The notes below the pieces were generated by a model. That model was given only the letters and a program-made list of their open reading frames with translations. It did no database searches and was not told where the DNA came from. A stretch of DNA of 64,000 bases, from positions 558,001 through 622,000 of the forward strand of contig NZ_JBLUOA010000001.1 of the NCBI RefSeq assembly GCF_048060095.1, given 5' to 3'. Each line of letters opens with the position of its first letter. Within the stretch, counting starts at the first letter, position 1. The position numbers and the translations under genes were made by a program. Source of the DNA: JBLUOA01 sp048060095 (GTDB taxonomy: Bacteria; Pseudomonadota; Alphaproteobacteria; Rhodobacterales; Rhodobacteraceae). This document shows positions 9,718 through 18,368 of the stretch, one piece after another.

Positions 9718-10065
9718 ATGGCAGACGCCAATATGCAGAATTTTGACCAACGGTTGCGCCGTATTTCCAAGCAACACCGTAAGCTGGCTGGCGGCTACGT
9801 CACGTCAGTGAATCACGACGGGCTTATTATCGCCCAACCCAGACGCCACGGTCCGCGTTTCCCTTGGAAGGGTCTGATGCTCACCGCAGCATTGTTCCTT
9901 CTGTTCAAAGGGTTCCTGTTCGCGAGCCTGGGTGAGATCACCTATGAAGAACGTGTCAGCAAGCTTCGCGCCGGAACGGTGGTTGAGCAGGCAGGCGCAT
10001 TCGCGATGCAGGCTGACCCTGCGACGCTGTGGGTATCCAGCCAGATCAGACGTTACATCTGGTAA
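9718..10065 (+). CDS. Hypothetical small membrane-anchored protein
   Basis: 115-residue protein that I do not recognise beyond its Rhodobacterales-like appearance. The start ATG at 9718 lies behind a GGAGG site. Residues 1-45 are polar and basic (QRLRRISKQHRKLAGG). One membrane segment follows (about 50-70, LMLTAALFLLFKGFLFASL), then a short C-terminal tail with no cysteines or known motif, ending RRYIW. It stands alone between prmA and the convergent DUF1127 gene. Confidence 0.7.
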   Translation: MADANMQNFDQRLRRISKQHRKLAGGYVTSVNHDGLIIAQPRRHGPRFPWKGLMLTAALFLLFKGFLFASLGEITYEERVSKLRAGTVVEQAGAFAMQADPATLWVSSQIRRYIW

Positions 10066-10104
10066 GGGTTTCGCGCTTCGGCGCGGCTTGATCACAAGGT
10101 CCCA

Positions 10105-10137
10105 AAGAAAAAGGCCGCACCCGGGTGGGATGCGGCC
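10105..10137 (-). terminator. Rho-independent terminator of the DUF1127 gene
   Basis: A 7-bp stem (10113-10119 with 10131-10137) with an 11-nt loop is followed, on the minus strand, by a T-rich run (TTTTTCTTT). It lies 30 bp downstream of the DUF1127 stop, in the convergent gap. Confidence 0.8.
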
Positions 10138-10166
10138 CTGATCGCGTTTAGCGTAAGCTGTTCGGC

Positions 10167-10379
10167 TTAGCGGAACCGGCGGGCAACGACGGCTTCGATA
10201 TCGCCACGGCACAGGCCGATATCGGCGAGTTCGTGATCGCTGAGGCTGTTCAGCTCTTTCCGGGTCACGCGGGCGTTGTTCCAGGTCGTGAAGGCGCTGA
10301 AGAACGTCTGCGTCAGGTTTGCAATGCCACCGCCGGGCTGAACGGTGTATGCGTTACGGGTGTAATCGATAGCTGCCAT
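10167..10379 (-). CDS. DUF1127 domain protein
   Basis: 70-residue protein with the DUF1127 pattern near its C-terminus (NARVTRKELNSLSDHELADIGL followed by CRGDIEAVVARRF), an arginine-rich module abundant in alphaproteobacteria. Family members are small, often stress-induced or RNA-related regulators, but the function of this one is unknown. The start ATG at 10379 has an AAGGATC ribosome site. A much longer frame runs upstream but looks non-coding there. Confidence 0.88.
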   Translation of the reverse strand: MAAIDYTRNAYTVQPGGGIANLTQTFFSAFTTWNNARVTRKELNSLSDHELADIGLCRGDIEAVVARRFR

Positions 10380-10697
10380 CTGCTTGATCCTTCTACAACA
10401 ACGGCATGGATGTCCTATAAGCCGCCACCTAGTAGGGTCGATCGGGTTCAGCAAGTGCCATTTGTGCATGTCACACATGCAATTTCCGCATAGCTGTAAA
10501 TCACGCTTAACAAGCTGTAATAACTGGATAAAATGCGCATCTGGATAATGTCGCTTTTGGATCAGAAACGTTGCGATTCTGTCGCTTTCAGACGAAAATT
10601 TCATGGATTCCCAGCGCCGCCCCCGTGGTCTTTGAGATTGGCAAATGTTCGCGTTTCGTGCTACTCAGCAAAAAAAGAATGAAAAAGGGGCGGCAGG
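10380..10697. other. Divergent intergenic region, DUF1127 / ruvC
   Basis: 318 bp without a supportable gene. It must hold the promoters of both flanking genes. I see no convincing -35/-10 pair, repeat or RNA. The last 30 bp before ruvC are A-rich followed by GGGGCGGCAGG, the ruvC ribosome site. Confidence 0.5.
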
Positions 10698-11204
10698 ATG
10701 CGTGTTTTGGGAGTTGATCCAGGGCTCAGGAACCTCGGATGGGGGTTGATTGAGGCGGATGGAAGCCGACTCAGCCACGTTGCGAACGGGGTTTGCACAT
10801 CCGAAGGCGATGATCTTGGCGCGCGGCTTTTGTCGCTGTATCGGCAACTCACCACAGTTATTGCGGAATTCGCGCCGGATGCGGCAGCGGTAGAGCAGAC
10901 TTTCGTAAACAAGGACGGCGCCGGGACGCTGAAGCTGGGTCAAGCGCGGGGGATCGCGATGTTGGTGCCGGCGCAGGCTGGATTGACGGTTGGGGAATAC
11001 GCCCCGAACACCGTCAAGAAAACTGTTGTGGGTGTTGGCCACGCCGACAAGCGCCAGATCAACCATATGGTAAAACTGCAATTGCCGGGGGCAAAGATAG
11101 CCGGACCGGACGCGGCGGATGCGCTGGCCATCGCGATTTGCCATGCGTTTCACATGCAGACCACCGGCCGGGTGGCCGCAGCGGTCGCGAGAGCGGGCGC
11201 ATGA
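10698..11204 (+). CDS. ruvC: Holliday junction endonuclease RuvC
   Basis: Resolves four-way junctions bound by RuvAB. The 168-residue protein has the RNase H-like fold signature with acidic residues in LGVDPGLRNLGWG, AVEQTF and DAADALAIAICH, and the basic region KKTVVGVGHADKRQI. It overlaps ruvA by 4 bp (ATGA) and heads the ruvCAB operon. Confidence 0.96.
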   Translation: MRVLGVDPGLRNLGWGLIEADGSRLSHVANGVCTSEGDDLGARLLSLYRQLTTVIAEFAPDAAAVEQTFVNKDGAGTLKLGQARGIAMLVPAQAGLTVGEYAPNTVKKTVVGVGHADKRQINHMVKLQLPGAKIAGPDAADALAIAICHAFHMQTTGRVAAAVARAGA

Positions 11205-11869
11205 TCGGGAAGATCGCCGGGCGGATCGACTATCGCGGTGCGGATCACGTGCTGATCGACGTGCGCGGGGTCGGGTATATCGTTTACGTGACCGACCGGG
11301 TGATGGCGGCCTTGCCCCGAAATGGGGAAGCGGTGGCGCTGTTCACCGACCTGTTGGTGCGCGAGGATAATCTGCAACTGTTCGGCTTCACGACCCTCGT
11401 TGAAAAGGAATGGCACCGCCTGTTGATGAGCGTTCAGGGGATCGGTGCGAAGGCGTCGATGGCCATTCTGGGCGCGTTGGGCGCGGATGGGGTGAGCAAG
11501 GCCATCGCGCTTGGCGATTGGAGCGCGGTTGCGGTCGCCAAGGGCGTTGGCCCGAAGACCGCGCAGCGGGTCGTGAATGAACTGAAGGACAAGGCCCACG
11601 CAGTGATGGCGATGGGCGGAACCCTCGCCGAAGCACAGGGCGAGGTCGCGGCGGACGTTGACGCGGTGATCGAAACGTCGGTCGTGCAGGCCACGCCAAG
11701 CGGTAGCGCGGGAGCAGCGCAGTCGGAGGCGCTCTCGGCGCTTGGCAATCTGGGCTATGGCCCTGGCGAGGCGGCGAGCGCCGTGGCGCAAGCGATGAAC
11801 GACGCGCCCAATGCCGACACGCCAGCCCTGATCCGGACGGCGCTGAAACTGCTGGCACCGAAGGGGTAG
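11201..11869 (+). CDS. ruvA: Holliday junction DNA helicase subunit RuvA
   Basis: Tetramer that binds the junction and loads RuvB. The 222-residue protein begins MIGKIAGRIDYRG (OB-fold domain I). It then has the two helix-hairpin-helix units (VQGIGAKASMAIL and AKGVGPKTAQRVV), an acidic flexible linker (about 150-175), and the RuvB-binding domain III (EALSALGNLGYGPGEA). The start is fixed by the overlap with ruvC. Confidence 0.96.
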   Translation: MIGKIAGRIDYRGADHVLIDVRGVGYIVYVTDRVMAALPRNGEAVALFTDLLVREDNLQLFGFTTLVEKEWHRLLMSVQGIGAKASMAILGALGADGVSKAIALGDWSAVAVAKGVGPKTAQRVVNELKDKAHAVMAMGGTLAEAQGEVAADVDAVIETSVVQATPSGSAGAAQSEALSALGNLGYGPGEAASAVAQAMNDAPNADTPALIRTALKLLAPKG

Positions 11870-11873
11870 GCGG

Positions 11874-12893
11874 ATGAGCGAACCAGACCCCACCTTGCGC
11901 CCCGAAGCCCGACCAGAGGATGCCGACCGCGCGTTGCGACCGCAAAGCCTTGATGAATTCATCGGGCAGGCAGAGGCGCGGGCGAACCTTAAGGTGTTTA
12001 TCGAATCCGCACGGCGGCGCGAGGAGGCGATGGATCACGCGCTGTTCCACGGCCCGCCGGGGTTGGGGAAAACCACGCTCGCGCAGATCATGGCGCGGGA
12101 GTTGGGGGTGAATTTCCGCATGACCTCTGGCCCGGTGTTGGCGAAGGCCGGCGATCTTGCCGCGATCCTGACAAACCTTGAGGCGCGGGATGTGCTGTTC
12201 ATCGACGAAATCCATCGCCTGAATCCGGTGGTGGAAGAGGTGCTGTATCCGGCGCTTGAGGACTTTGAACTGGACCTCGTGATTGGCGAGGGGCCAGCGG
12301 CGCGAACCGTGCGGATTGAGTTGCAGCCGTTCACTCTGGTCGGGGCGACGACGCGGCTGGGGTTGCTGACGACTCCGCTGCGCGATCGGTTCGGGATACC
12401 GACGCGTTTGCAGTTCTATACGGTTGAGGAGTTGCATGAGATCGTGACGCGCGGTGCGCGCCTTATGGGTATTCCAGCAGAACCCGACGGTGTGCGAGAG
12501 ATTGCGAAGCGAGCCCGCGGCACCCCTCGGATCGCGGGCCGACTTCTGCGCCGGGTGGTCGATTTCGCGGTTGTCGAGGGCGACGGACGGCTGACCCAAG
12601 CGATTGCCGATGGCGCGCTGACGCGGCTTGGGGTAGACCATCTGGGGCTTGACGGGGCGGACCGCAGGTATTTGAAGCTGATCGCTGAGAACTACGCCGG
12701 GGGTCCGGTCGGGATCGAAACCATGTCTGCCGCCCTTTCAGAATCTCGCGATGCGCTGGAAGAAGTGATAGAGCCGTTTTTGCTGCAGCAGGGGTTGATT
12801 CAAAGAACCCCGCGCGGACGAATGCTCGCCCCGAAGGCATGGACGCATTTGGGAATGGCAGCGCCGAAGGGGCAGAGTGATCTGTTTGGCTGA
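11874..12893 (+). CDS. ruvB: Holliday junction branch migration ATPase RuvB
   Basis: AAA+ motor of the RuvABC resolvasome. The 339-residue protein has Walker A (GPPGLGKTTL), Walker B (VLFIDEIHRL), sensor I (VGATTRLG), the arginine finger region (PLRDRFGI) and a C-terminal winged helix (TPRGRMLAPKAWTHLG). It lies 4 bp after ruvA. Standard length and motifs. Confidence 0.97.
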   Translation: MSEPDPTLRPEARPEDADRALRPQSLDEFIGQAEARANLKVFIESARRREEAMDHALFHGPPGLGKTTLAQIMARELGVNFRMTSGPVLAKAGDLAAILTNLEARDVLFIDEIHRLNPVVEEVLYPALEDFELDLVIGEGPAARTVRIELQPFTLVGATTRLGLLTTPLRDRFGIPTRLQFYTVEELHEIVTRGARLMGIPAEPDGVREIAKRARGTPRIAGRLLRRVVDFAVVEGDGRLTQAIADGALTRLGVDHLGLDGADRRYLKLIAENYAGGPVGIETMSAALSESRDALEEVIEPFLLQQGLIQRTPRGRMLAPKAWTHLGMAAPKGQSDLFG

Positions 12894-12905
12894 GGCGGCG
12901 GGATT

Positions 12906-12929
12906 TGAGTATTTTTGGCAAGATGAAAC
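12906..12929. repeat. Second copy of the 24-bp intergenic motif
   Basis: Identical over 24 bp to 7332-7355. It occupies nearly the whole 42-bp gap between ruvB and the next gene, ending 6 bp before that gene's ATG. This copy lacks the inverted partner. Confidence 0.7.
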
Positions 12930-12935
12930 CGAGTG

Positions 12936-13562
12936 ATGACTGCTGACGATATCGAAAAACTGTTTACGAGGGCCGATGGATCTTATGCGTTTGCCCGCTG
13001 GGGGCGTCCGATTGTTCCGGTGGTGTTCGGGGTGGAAGAGGAAACTCTGTCGGTTCTGAAGGGCGCGATTGAGGCTGTCGTAACGCTCGCCGGACATAAA
13101 ATGGCCGAGACCGACCCTGAGCTTGGCGCGAATCTGATGGTGTTCTTTATCCGCGACTGGGCGGAACTGTTGGAGACGCCGAATATGGACCGGCTGCTGC
13201 CCGATCTTGCGCCTTTGGTTGAGCGGTTGAAAGCGGCGGGCGCGACGCAGTATCGGGCGTTTAGGTTCGATGATGCAGGCGGGATACAGGCGTGTTTCGC
13301 GTTCGTCCGGATGGATGACGCATTGGCCGAGATACCAGCGGAGACCATTGCGCTGGGGCAAATGGTGCAGGCGATCTTGCTGTGGTCCGACGTGGCCTTT
13401 GCCGAGAAATCACCGCTGGCAGTCGCACCGGGAGGCGAAACGATCTTGCGGCCCGAAATCGCTGCTGTGATCCGCGCGGGGTATGATCCGACGATGCCGG
13501 TGGCGGCGACGGATGCGAGCCACGCGCTGCGTCTTGCGGCACGGGTGGGGCTGCAGGAATGA
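12936..13562 (+). CDS. Conserved hypothetical protein between ruvB and ybgC
   Basis: 208-residue soluble protein with no motif I can name. It is acidic, begins MTADDIEKLFTRADG and contains RWGRPIVPVVFGVEEETL and an internal FFIRDWAELLETPNMDRLLP. The start is the ATG at 12936 (a GTG lies directly before it). It overlaps ybgC by 4 bp, so it is translationally coupled into the run towards tol-pal. Nothing in the sequence gives its function. Confidence 0.75.
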   Translation: MTADDIEKLFTRADGSYAFARWGRPIVPVVFGVEEETLSVLKGAIEAVVTLAGHKMAETDPELGANLMVFFIRDWAELLETPNMDRLLPDLAPLVERLKAAGATQYRAFRFDDAGGIQACFAFVRMDDALAEIPAETIALGQMVQAILLWSDVAFAEKSPLAVAPGGETILRPEIAAVIRAGYDPTMPVAATDASHALRLAARVGLQE

Positions 13563-13948
13563 CCCATCGGTTCTATCTGCGCGTCTACTACGAAGACACC
13601 GACCTTGCCGGGATCGTCTATTACGCCAACTACCTGAAGTTCATTGAGCGCGCGCGGACGGAGTTTGTGCGCGAGATGGGGATCGACCAGACCGCCCTGA
13701 AAGCGCAGGAGGGCATCGTTTTCGCCGTGCGACGGGTCGAGGCGGATTATCTTTCGCCCGGACGGTTTGACGATGAACTGCTCGTTGAAACCACGACAGA
13801 GGCCGTGACCGGCGCGCGGATCGTGCTGAAACAGGAGGTGCTGCGTGATGGCGAAACGCTGTTCAGCGCCATCGTCACATTGGTCGCATTAAGCGATACG
13901 GGCCAACCTGCACGGCTTCCGGCAAATATCCGCCTGATTTTGCATTGA
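13559..13948 (+). CDS. ybgC: Tol-Pal-associated acyl-CoA thioesterase YbgC
   Basis: Hotdog-fold thioesterase that hydrolyses short-chain acyl-CoA or acyl-ACP and is regularly the first gene of tol-pal operons. The 129-residue protein has the 4-hydroxybenzoyl-CoA thioesterase signature YYEDTDLAGIVYYANYLKFIERAR with the catalytic Asp. Position 111 bp before tolQ supports the call. Confidence 0.93.
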   Translation: MTHRFYLRVYYEDTDLAGIVYYANYLKFIERARTEFVREMGIDQTALKAQEGIVFAVRRVEADYLSPGRFDDELLVETTTEAVTGARIVLKQEVLRDGETLFSAIVTLVALSDTGQPARLPANIRLILH

Positions 13949-14059
13949 TCGGCAAAAAAGCGGAACTGACACACATTTGATAGCATTCCCCCTGCAACTG
14001 TTGTAGTTTTCCCGGTAATCAGAGCTGTCAAAAGATGGCCGAAACAAAAGAGCAGGCAA

Positions 14060-14755
14060 ATGGAAACCGAAATTCTTGGTGCGGCGCAGGAGATTGATTT
14101 CTCCATGTGGGCGCTTTTTGCGCGGGCGACATTGATTGTGAAGCTCGTGATGATCCTATTGATCGTGGCCTCTTTCTGGTCCTGGGCGATCATTGTTCAG
14201 AAAATCATCAACTATCGGCGCGCGCGAGAAGATGCGCAGCAGTTTGACCGGGCGTTCTGGTCTGGGGAGCCGCTGGATGAACTGTTCGACAAGATCGGAC
14301 CGCAACCGGAGGGGGCGGCCGAAAACGTGTTTGCCGCCGGAATGATGGAATGGCGACGCAGTCATCGGCAGGACGGCAACCTGATCGCCGGAGCGCAGGC
14401 GCGGATTGATCGGTCGATGGACGTGGCGATTGCGAAGGAAAGCGAAAAGCTGAACAGCGGGCTGTCGTTTCTGGCGACCGTCGGGTCTACCGCGCCGTTT
14501 GTCGGGCTGTTTGGCACGGTCTGGGGCATCATGAACGCCTTTATCGAGATTGCGGCGCAGCAGAACACCAACCTTGCCGTTGTCGCGCCGGGCATTGCCG
14601 AGGCGCTGCTGGCGACCGGTCTGGGCCTGCTGGCCGCTATTCCGGCGGTGATCTTCTACAACATGCTGTCCGGCGACAGTGACCGGATCATCGCGGGGTA
14701 TGAGGCGTTCGCTGACGAATTCTCGACCATTCTAAGCCGCCAGTTGGATAGCTGA
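14060..14755 (+). CDS. tolQ: Tol-Pal system protein TolQ
   Basis: Proton-channel subunit of the TolQRA motor that couples the inner-membrane proton gradient to outer-membrane constriction at division. The 231-residue protein has three membrane segments: the first at about 15-45, the others flanking the conserved stretch FLATVGSTAPFVGLFGTVWGIM. The ExbB/MotA family signature continues with IAEALLATGLGLLAAIPAVI. It is 1 bp from tolR. Confidence 0.96.
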   Translation: METEILGAAQEIDFSMWALFARATLIVKLVMILLIVASFWSWAIIVQKIINYRRAREDAQQFDRAFWSGEPLDELFDKIGPQPEGAAENVFAAGMMEWRRSHRQDGNLIAGAQARIDRSMDVAIAKESEKLNSGLSFLATVGSTAPFVGLFGTVWGIMNAFIEIAAQQNTNLAVVAPGIAEALLATGLGLLAAIPAVIFYNMLSGDSDRIIAGYEAFADEFSTILSRQLDS

Positions 14756-14756
14756 C

Positions 14757-15236
14757 ATGGGCGCAGGTGTCGTTAAATCAGGCGGAGGAGCTGGCGGTCG
14801 TCGTCGCCGTTCCGGTCGCGCCAATCGTCACGTGATGAGTGAAATCAACGTCACGCCCTTCGTGGACGTGATGCTAGTGCTGCTGATTATCTTCATGGTC
14901 GCGGCACCATTGCTGACCGTCGGCGTGCCGGTTGAATTGCCGGAAACCGCTGCCGGAGCGCTTCCGACAGAGCAGGAAGAGCCGCTGACGATCACGCTGA
15001 CCGCCGATGGGCAGATGATGATCCAGACGACGGAAACCGCGCGGGACGATCTGATTCCAAAATTGCGGGCCATCGCGGCAGAACGCGCCGATAACAAGGT
15101 GTTCCTGCGGGCCGATGGGGCCATTCCCTACAATGATGTTGTGCAGATCATGGGCGCGCTTAACGCCGCCGGGTTCAACAATATCGGCCTTGTGACGGAT
15201 ACCGGCGGCCCGGCGCTTGACGGGCAGGGCGGTTAA
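14757..15236 (+). CDS. tolR: Tol-Pal system protein TolR
   Basis: Second motor subunit, ExbD/TolR family. The 159-residue protein has a basic N-terminus (GGRRRRSGR), then SEINVTPFVDVMLVLLIIFMVAAPLL, whose membrane helix carries the proton-accepting Asp (FVDVMLVLL), and a periplasmic domain ending in the usual NxxGFNNIGLVT segment. It sits directly between tolQ and tolA. Confidence 0.96.
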   Translation: MGAGVVKSGGGAGGRRRRSGRANRHVMSEINVTPFVDVMLVLLIIFMVAAPLLTVGVPVELPETAAGALPTEQEEPLTITLTADGQMMIQTTETARDDLIPKLRAIAAERADNKVFLRADGAIPYNDVVQIMGALNAAGFNNIGLVTDTGGPALDGQGG

Positions 15237-15241
15237 GGTCG

Positions 15242-16438
15242 GTGACGACGGGCATGAACATGCGCTTCCACACAGGTCATTACGTTTCCGGCGCGGGGCA
15301 CATCGTCCTGATCGGCTGGATTCTGTTTGGCGGCATGTTTGATCGCCCGTCTGAGGCTGACTTTACAGTGGCCGACGTGTCGATCCTGTCCGAGGACGAG
15401 TTCGCGGCGCTGAGCCAGCCAAACCCAACGCCCGCCCCTGCAACGGCGGAGGATGTGACAGAACCCGCAGCCCCTGAAAGCGCCGAAGCCCCGACGACCC
15501 CTGCCGCCGATCCGCCGACCGAAACCCCCGCAACACCGGAATCCGAAGCGCCCGCGCCGCCGGATGAAGCGCCCGACCTGACAGAGATCGAACCGCTGCC
15601 GCAGCCCGAGGTGAACCCGGACGCGCCGATCACGCCCGAACAGCCCTCGACAGAAGGCACGACGTTGGTTGCCCCGGATTCGACGGAGTCAAACCCGCAA
15701 CCGATTGACCGCGTCGCCCCCGAAGCGGCACCTGAGCCTGAGCCGGATGTCGAAATCTCCGACACCGTGCAAGAGGCTGTGACCCCGGACGAAAGCGCCG
15801 AGACGCCGCAAGAGGAACAGGAAGCAACTGCCGAGGAAGAAGCCGCGACCGCGATTGTGACCGAAGCCGAGGAGAGCGAGGAGCCGGTATCCTCCGCCCC
15901 GCTGATATCGCGCCGTCCGCCGGATCGGCCCGAACGTCCTGTTGAAACCGCAGTGGCAGAGACTCCGACGGAAACGCCCACTGAAACACCTGCGGAGACT
16001 CCGACCGAAACCGCCGATGACCCGTTGGCAAGCGCGATTGGCGATGCGGTGTCCGAGGCAGTTCAGAATGACGCCCCGGCGACTGACACATCATCCAACC
16101 CCGCACCATCCGGCCCGCCGATGACGGGCGGAGAGAAAGACGCGCTGCGCCTTGCGGTGCAGGAATGTTGGAACGTCGGATCCCTGTCGTCTGAGGCGTT
16201 GCGCACTACGGTTGTCGTCAGCGTGTCGATGGCCCGCGATGGCAAGCCCATATCCGGCAGTATCCGTATGCTGAGTTCGTCCGGCGGATCATCCGGCGCG
16301 GCACAGCAAGCATATGAGGCCGCCCGCCGCGCAGTTTTGCGTTGCGGCGCCCGAGGCTATAACTTGCCCGCAGACAAATACGACCAGTGGCAAGAGATTG
16401 AGATTACCTTCAACCCGGAGAGAATGAGGATCAAATGA
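15242..16438 (+). CDS. tolA: TolA-like envelope-spanning protein
   Basis: Links TolQR to TolB/Pal across the periplasm. The 398-residue protein has a short cytosolic start, one membrane helix (about 17-33), a long Pro/Glu/Thr/Ala-rich low-complexity arm (about 55-285, with tandem TPTE-like 4-residue units near 245-260), and a C-terminal globular TonB/TolA domain (about 300-398, with VQECWNVG and VVVSVSMARDGKP). Alphaproteobacterial TolA differs from the Ala/Lys-rich E. coli arm, and position in the operon carries much of the assignment. The GTG at 15242 is the likely start; an ATG lies at 15254. It overlaps tolB by 4 bp. Confidence 0.85.
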   Translation: MTTGMNMRFHTGHYVSGAGHIVLIGWILFGGMFDRPSEADFTVADVSILSEDEFAALSQPNPTPAPATAEDVTEPAAPESAEAPTTPAADPPTETPATPESEAPAPPDEAPDLTEIEPLPQPEVNPDAPITPEQPSTEGTTLVAPDSTESNPQPIDRVAPEAAPEPEPDVEISDTVQEAVTPDESAETPQEEQEATAEEEAATAIVTEAEESEEPVSSAPLISRRPPDRPERPVETAVAETPTETPTETPAETPTETADDPLASAIGDAVSEAVQNDAPATDTSSNPAPSGPPMTGGEKDALRLAVQECWNVGSLSSEALRTTVVVSVSMARDGKPISGSIRMLSSSGGSSGAAQQAYEAARRAVLRCGARGYNLPADKYDQWQEIEITFNPERMRIK

Positions 16439-17778
16439 CCCTAACGCAGAGACTGACCTCCGCTCTGGCCTTGACGCTGGCGTTTTGCCTGTCGGCCGTG
16501 ATTGCAACGGCACAGGAAAGCCGTGGACCGCTTCGGATCGAAATCACCGAAGGTGTGATCGAACCCCTGCCGTTCGCGGTTCCAAACTTCGTTCCCGAAA
16601 CGGAAGGATCTGCCGAAATTGCACAGCAGATTTCGCGGGTCGTCGCGTCTGACCTTGCCGGGACGGGCTTGTTCCGCGAAATCGGCAGTGAGGCGTTCAT
16701 CAGCAACATCTCCAGCTTTGACGCTCCGGTGCAGTATCCCGATTGGCGGGCGATCAATGCACAGGCGCTGATTACCGGGGCGGTCAGCGTAAGCTCCTCC
16801 GGTCAGGTCAATGTGAAGTTCCGCTTGTTCGACGTGTTCTCCGGTCAGGAAATGGGCGAGGGGCTGCAACTTGGCGGGACGACCAATAGCTGGCGTCGTC
16901 TGGCGCATAAAGTCGCCGACACGGTCTATTCCCGCATCACCGGCGAAGGGCCGTATTTCGATAGCCGGGTGGTATTCGTGTCGGAATCCGGGCCGAAGGA
17001 TGCCCGCCAGAAACGCCTTGCGATCATGGACTACGACGGGGCGAATGTGCAGTATTTGACCGATAGCTCCTCCATCGTGCTTGCGCCGCGCTTTTCGCCC
17101 AATGGCGACCGTGTGCTTTATACGTCCTACGAAACCGGATTTCCGCAAATCTACGTTCTTGATGTCGGCAGCGTGCAGCGCCGCGCGCTTGGTGATCAGC
17201 CCGGCACGATGACCTTTGCGCCGCGCTTTGGCCCGGACGGGACAACGGTCGTCTATTCGCTGGAGACTGGCGGCAATACCGACATTTACCGCATGAACCT
17301 CAGCACTGGGGAGCGTGTGCGCCTGACCAACGCGCCGTCAATCGAAACCGCGCCCAGCTTTTCGCCGGATGGCAGCCAGATCGTGTTTGAATCCGACCGA
17401 TCTGGCGCGCCGCAACTTTACGTGATGTCGGCCAATGGCGGTGAAGCGCAGCGGGTCAGTTTTGGCCCCGGTCGCTATGGCACGCCGGTCTGGTCGCCAC
17501 GCGGTGACTACATCGCGTTCACCAAGCAGAACCAAGGACGGTTCCACATCGGCGTGATGCGCACGGATGGGTCCGAAGAACGGCTGCTAACGGCAAGTTT
17601 CCTTGACGAAGGGCCGACATGGGCGCCGAACGGACGGGTTATTATGTTCATGCGTGAAACTGCCGGGTCCGGTGGTGCGGTATCGCTATACTCCGTCGAT
17701 ATTTCGGGGCGCAATTTGCGCCAGGTCACAACACCGGGGGCGGCGTCCGATCCGGCGTGGTCGCCGTTGCTGCCATAA
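16435..17778 (+). CDS. tolB: Tol-Pal system protein TolB
   Basis: Periplasmic beta-propeller that binds Pal and TolA. The 447-residue protein has a Sec signal peptide (about 1-23, LALTLAFCLSAVIATAQES), an N-terminal alpha/beta domain, and repeated WD40-like TolB units (APRFSPNGDRVLYTS, APRFGPDGTTVVYS, APSFSPDGSQIVFES, TPVWSPRGDYIAFT). Full length for the family. Confidence 0.96.
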   Translation: MTLTQRLTSALALTLAFCLSAVIATAQESRGPLRIEITEGVIEPLPFAVPNFVPETEGSAEIAQQISRVVASDLAGTGLFREIGSEAFISNISSFDAPVQYPDWRAINAQALITGAVSVSSSGQVNVKFRLFDVFSGQEMGEGLQLGGTTNSWRRLAHKVADTVYSRITGEGPYFDSRVVFVSESGPKDARQKRLAIMDYDGANVQYLTDSSSIVLAPRFSPNGDRVLYTSYETGFPQIYVLDVGSVQRRALGDQPGTMTFAPRFGPDGTTVVYSLETGGNTDIYRMNLSTGERVRLTNAPSIETAPSFSPDGSQIVFESDRSGAPQLYVMSANGGEAQRVSFGPGRYGTPVWSPRGDYIAFTKQNQGRFHIGVMRTDGSEERLLTASFLDEGPTWAPNGRVIMFMRETAGSGGAVSLYSVDISGRNLRQVTTPGAASDPAWSPLLP

Positions 17779-17845
17779 GTTCCCAAAGCCCAACAAGGGT
17801 GATATGATGACAACAACAGAGCAGAAAATGAACAAGGGGCACCCC

Positions 17846-18358
17846 ATGAGACATCTGACAAAGGCGATCTTTCTGGTCGCGGCACTCGGTGTGAGTGCAT
17901 GTACCAATCCTGACCGTTTTGGCGGCGGCGCGGGCGCTGGTGGTGCTGGTGCAGCCGGCGGAGGGTTCAACGACGCATCGAACCCGAACTCTCCGGCGTA
18001 TTTCCAGCAGACTGTGGGCGACCGTGTTCTGTTTGCCGTGGACCAGAGCACGCTGTCTGACACGGCCCGTTCGACCCTGACCGGTCAGGCGAATTGGCTG
18101 AGCACGAACCCTGAATACACCGCATTGGTCGAAGGCCACGCGGATGAGCAGGGCACGCGGGAATATAACCTCGCACTTGGTGCTCGGCGCGCGAATGCGG
18201 TTCAGGAATACCTGATTTCCCAAGGCGTCCCGGCGGGTCGTCTGCGGACGGTATCCTACGGCAAAGAACGCCCGATCGAAGTGTGTTCGGACGAAGCGTG
18301 CTACATGCAGAACCGCCGCGCGGTGACGGTGGTTTCGGCCGGTGGCTTAGGTAGCTGA
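17846..18358 (+). CDS. pal: Peptidoglycan-associated lipoprotein Pal
   Basis: Outer-membrane lipoprotein that binds peptidoglycan and TolB. The start ATG at 17846 follows AAGGGGC and gives a lipoprotein signal peptide, MRHLTKAIFLVAALGVSAC, with lipobox Cys19. A Gly/Ala-rich linker follows. The OmpA-like domain contains the peptidoglycan-binding pattern EGHADEQGTREYNLALGARR and ends in CSDEACYMQNRRAVTVV. About 170 residues. Longer upstream starts would bury the signal peptide. Confidence 0.95.
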   Translation: MRHLTKAIFLVAALGVSACTNPDRFGGGAGAGGAGAAGGGFNDASNPNSPAYFQQTVGDRVLFAVDQSTLSDTARSTLTGQANWLSTNPEYTALVEGHADEQGTREYNLALGARRANAVQEYLISQGVPAGRLRTVSYGKERPIEVCSDEACYMQNRRAVTVVSAGGLGS

Positions 18359-18368
18359 CGAGGGCTGA

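Noticed and set aside
11388..12641. 417-residue minus-strand frame over ruvA/ruvB
   Set aside because: Antisense to two intact genes and of low-complexity Arg/Pro/Ser composition.
15280..15981. Ser/Gly-rich 233-residue minus-strand frame
   Set aside because: Mirror of the low-complexity TolA arm.
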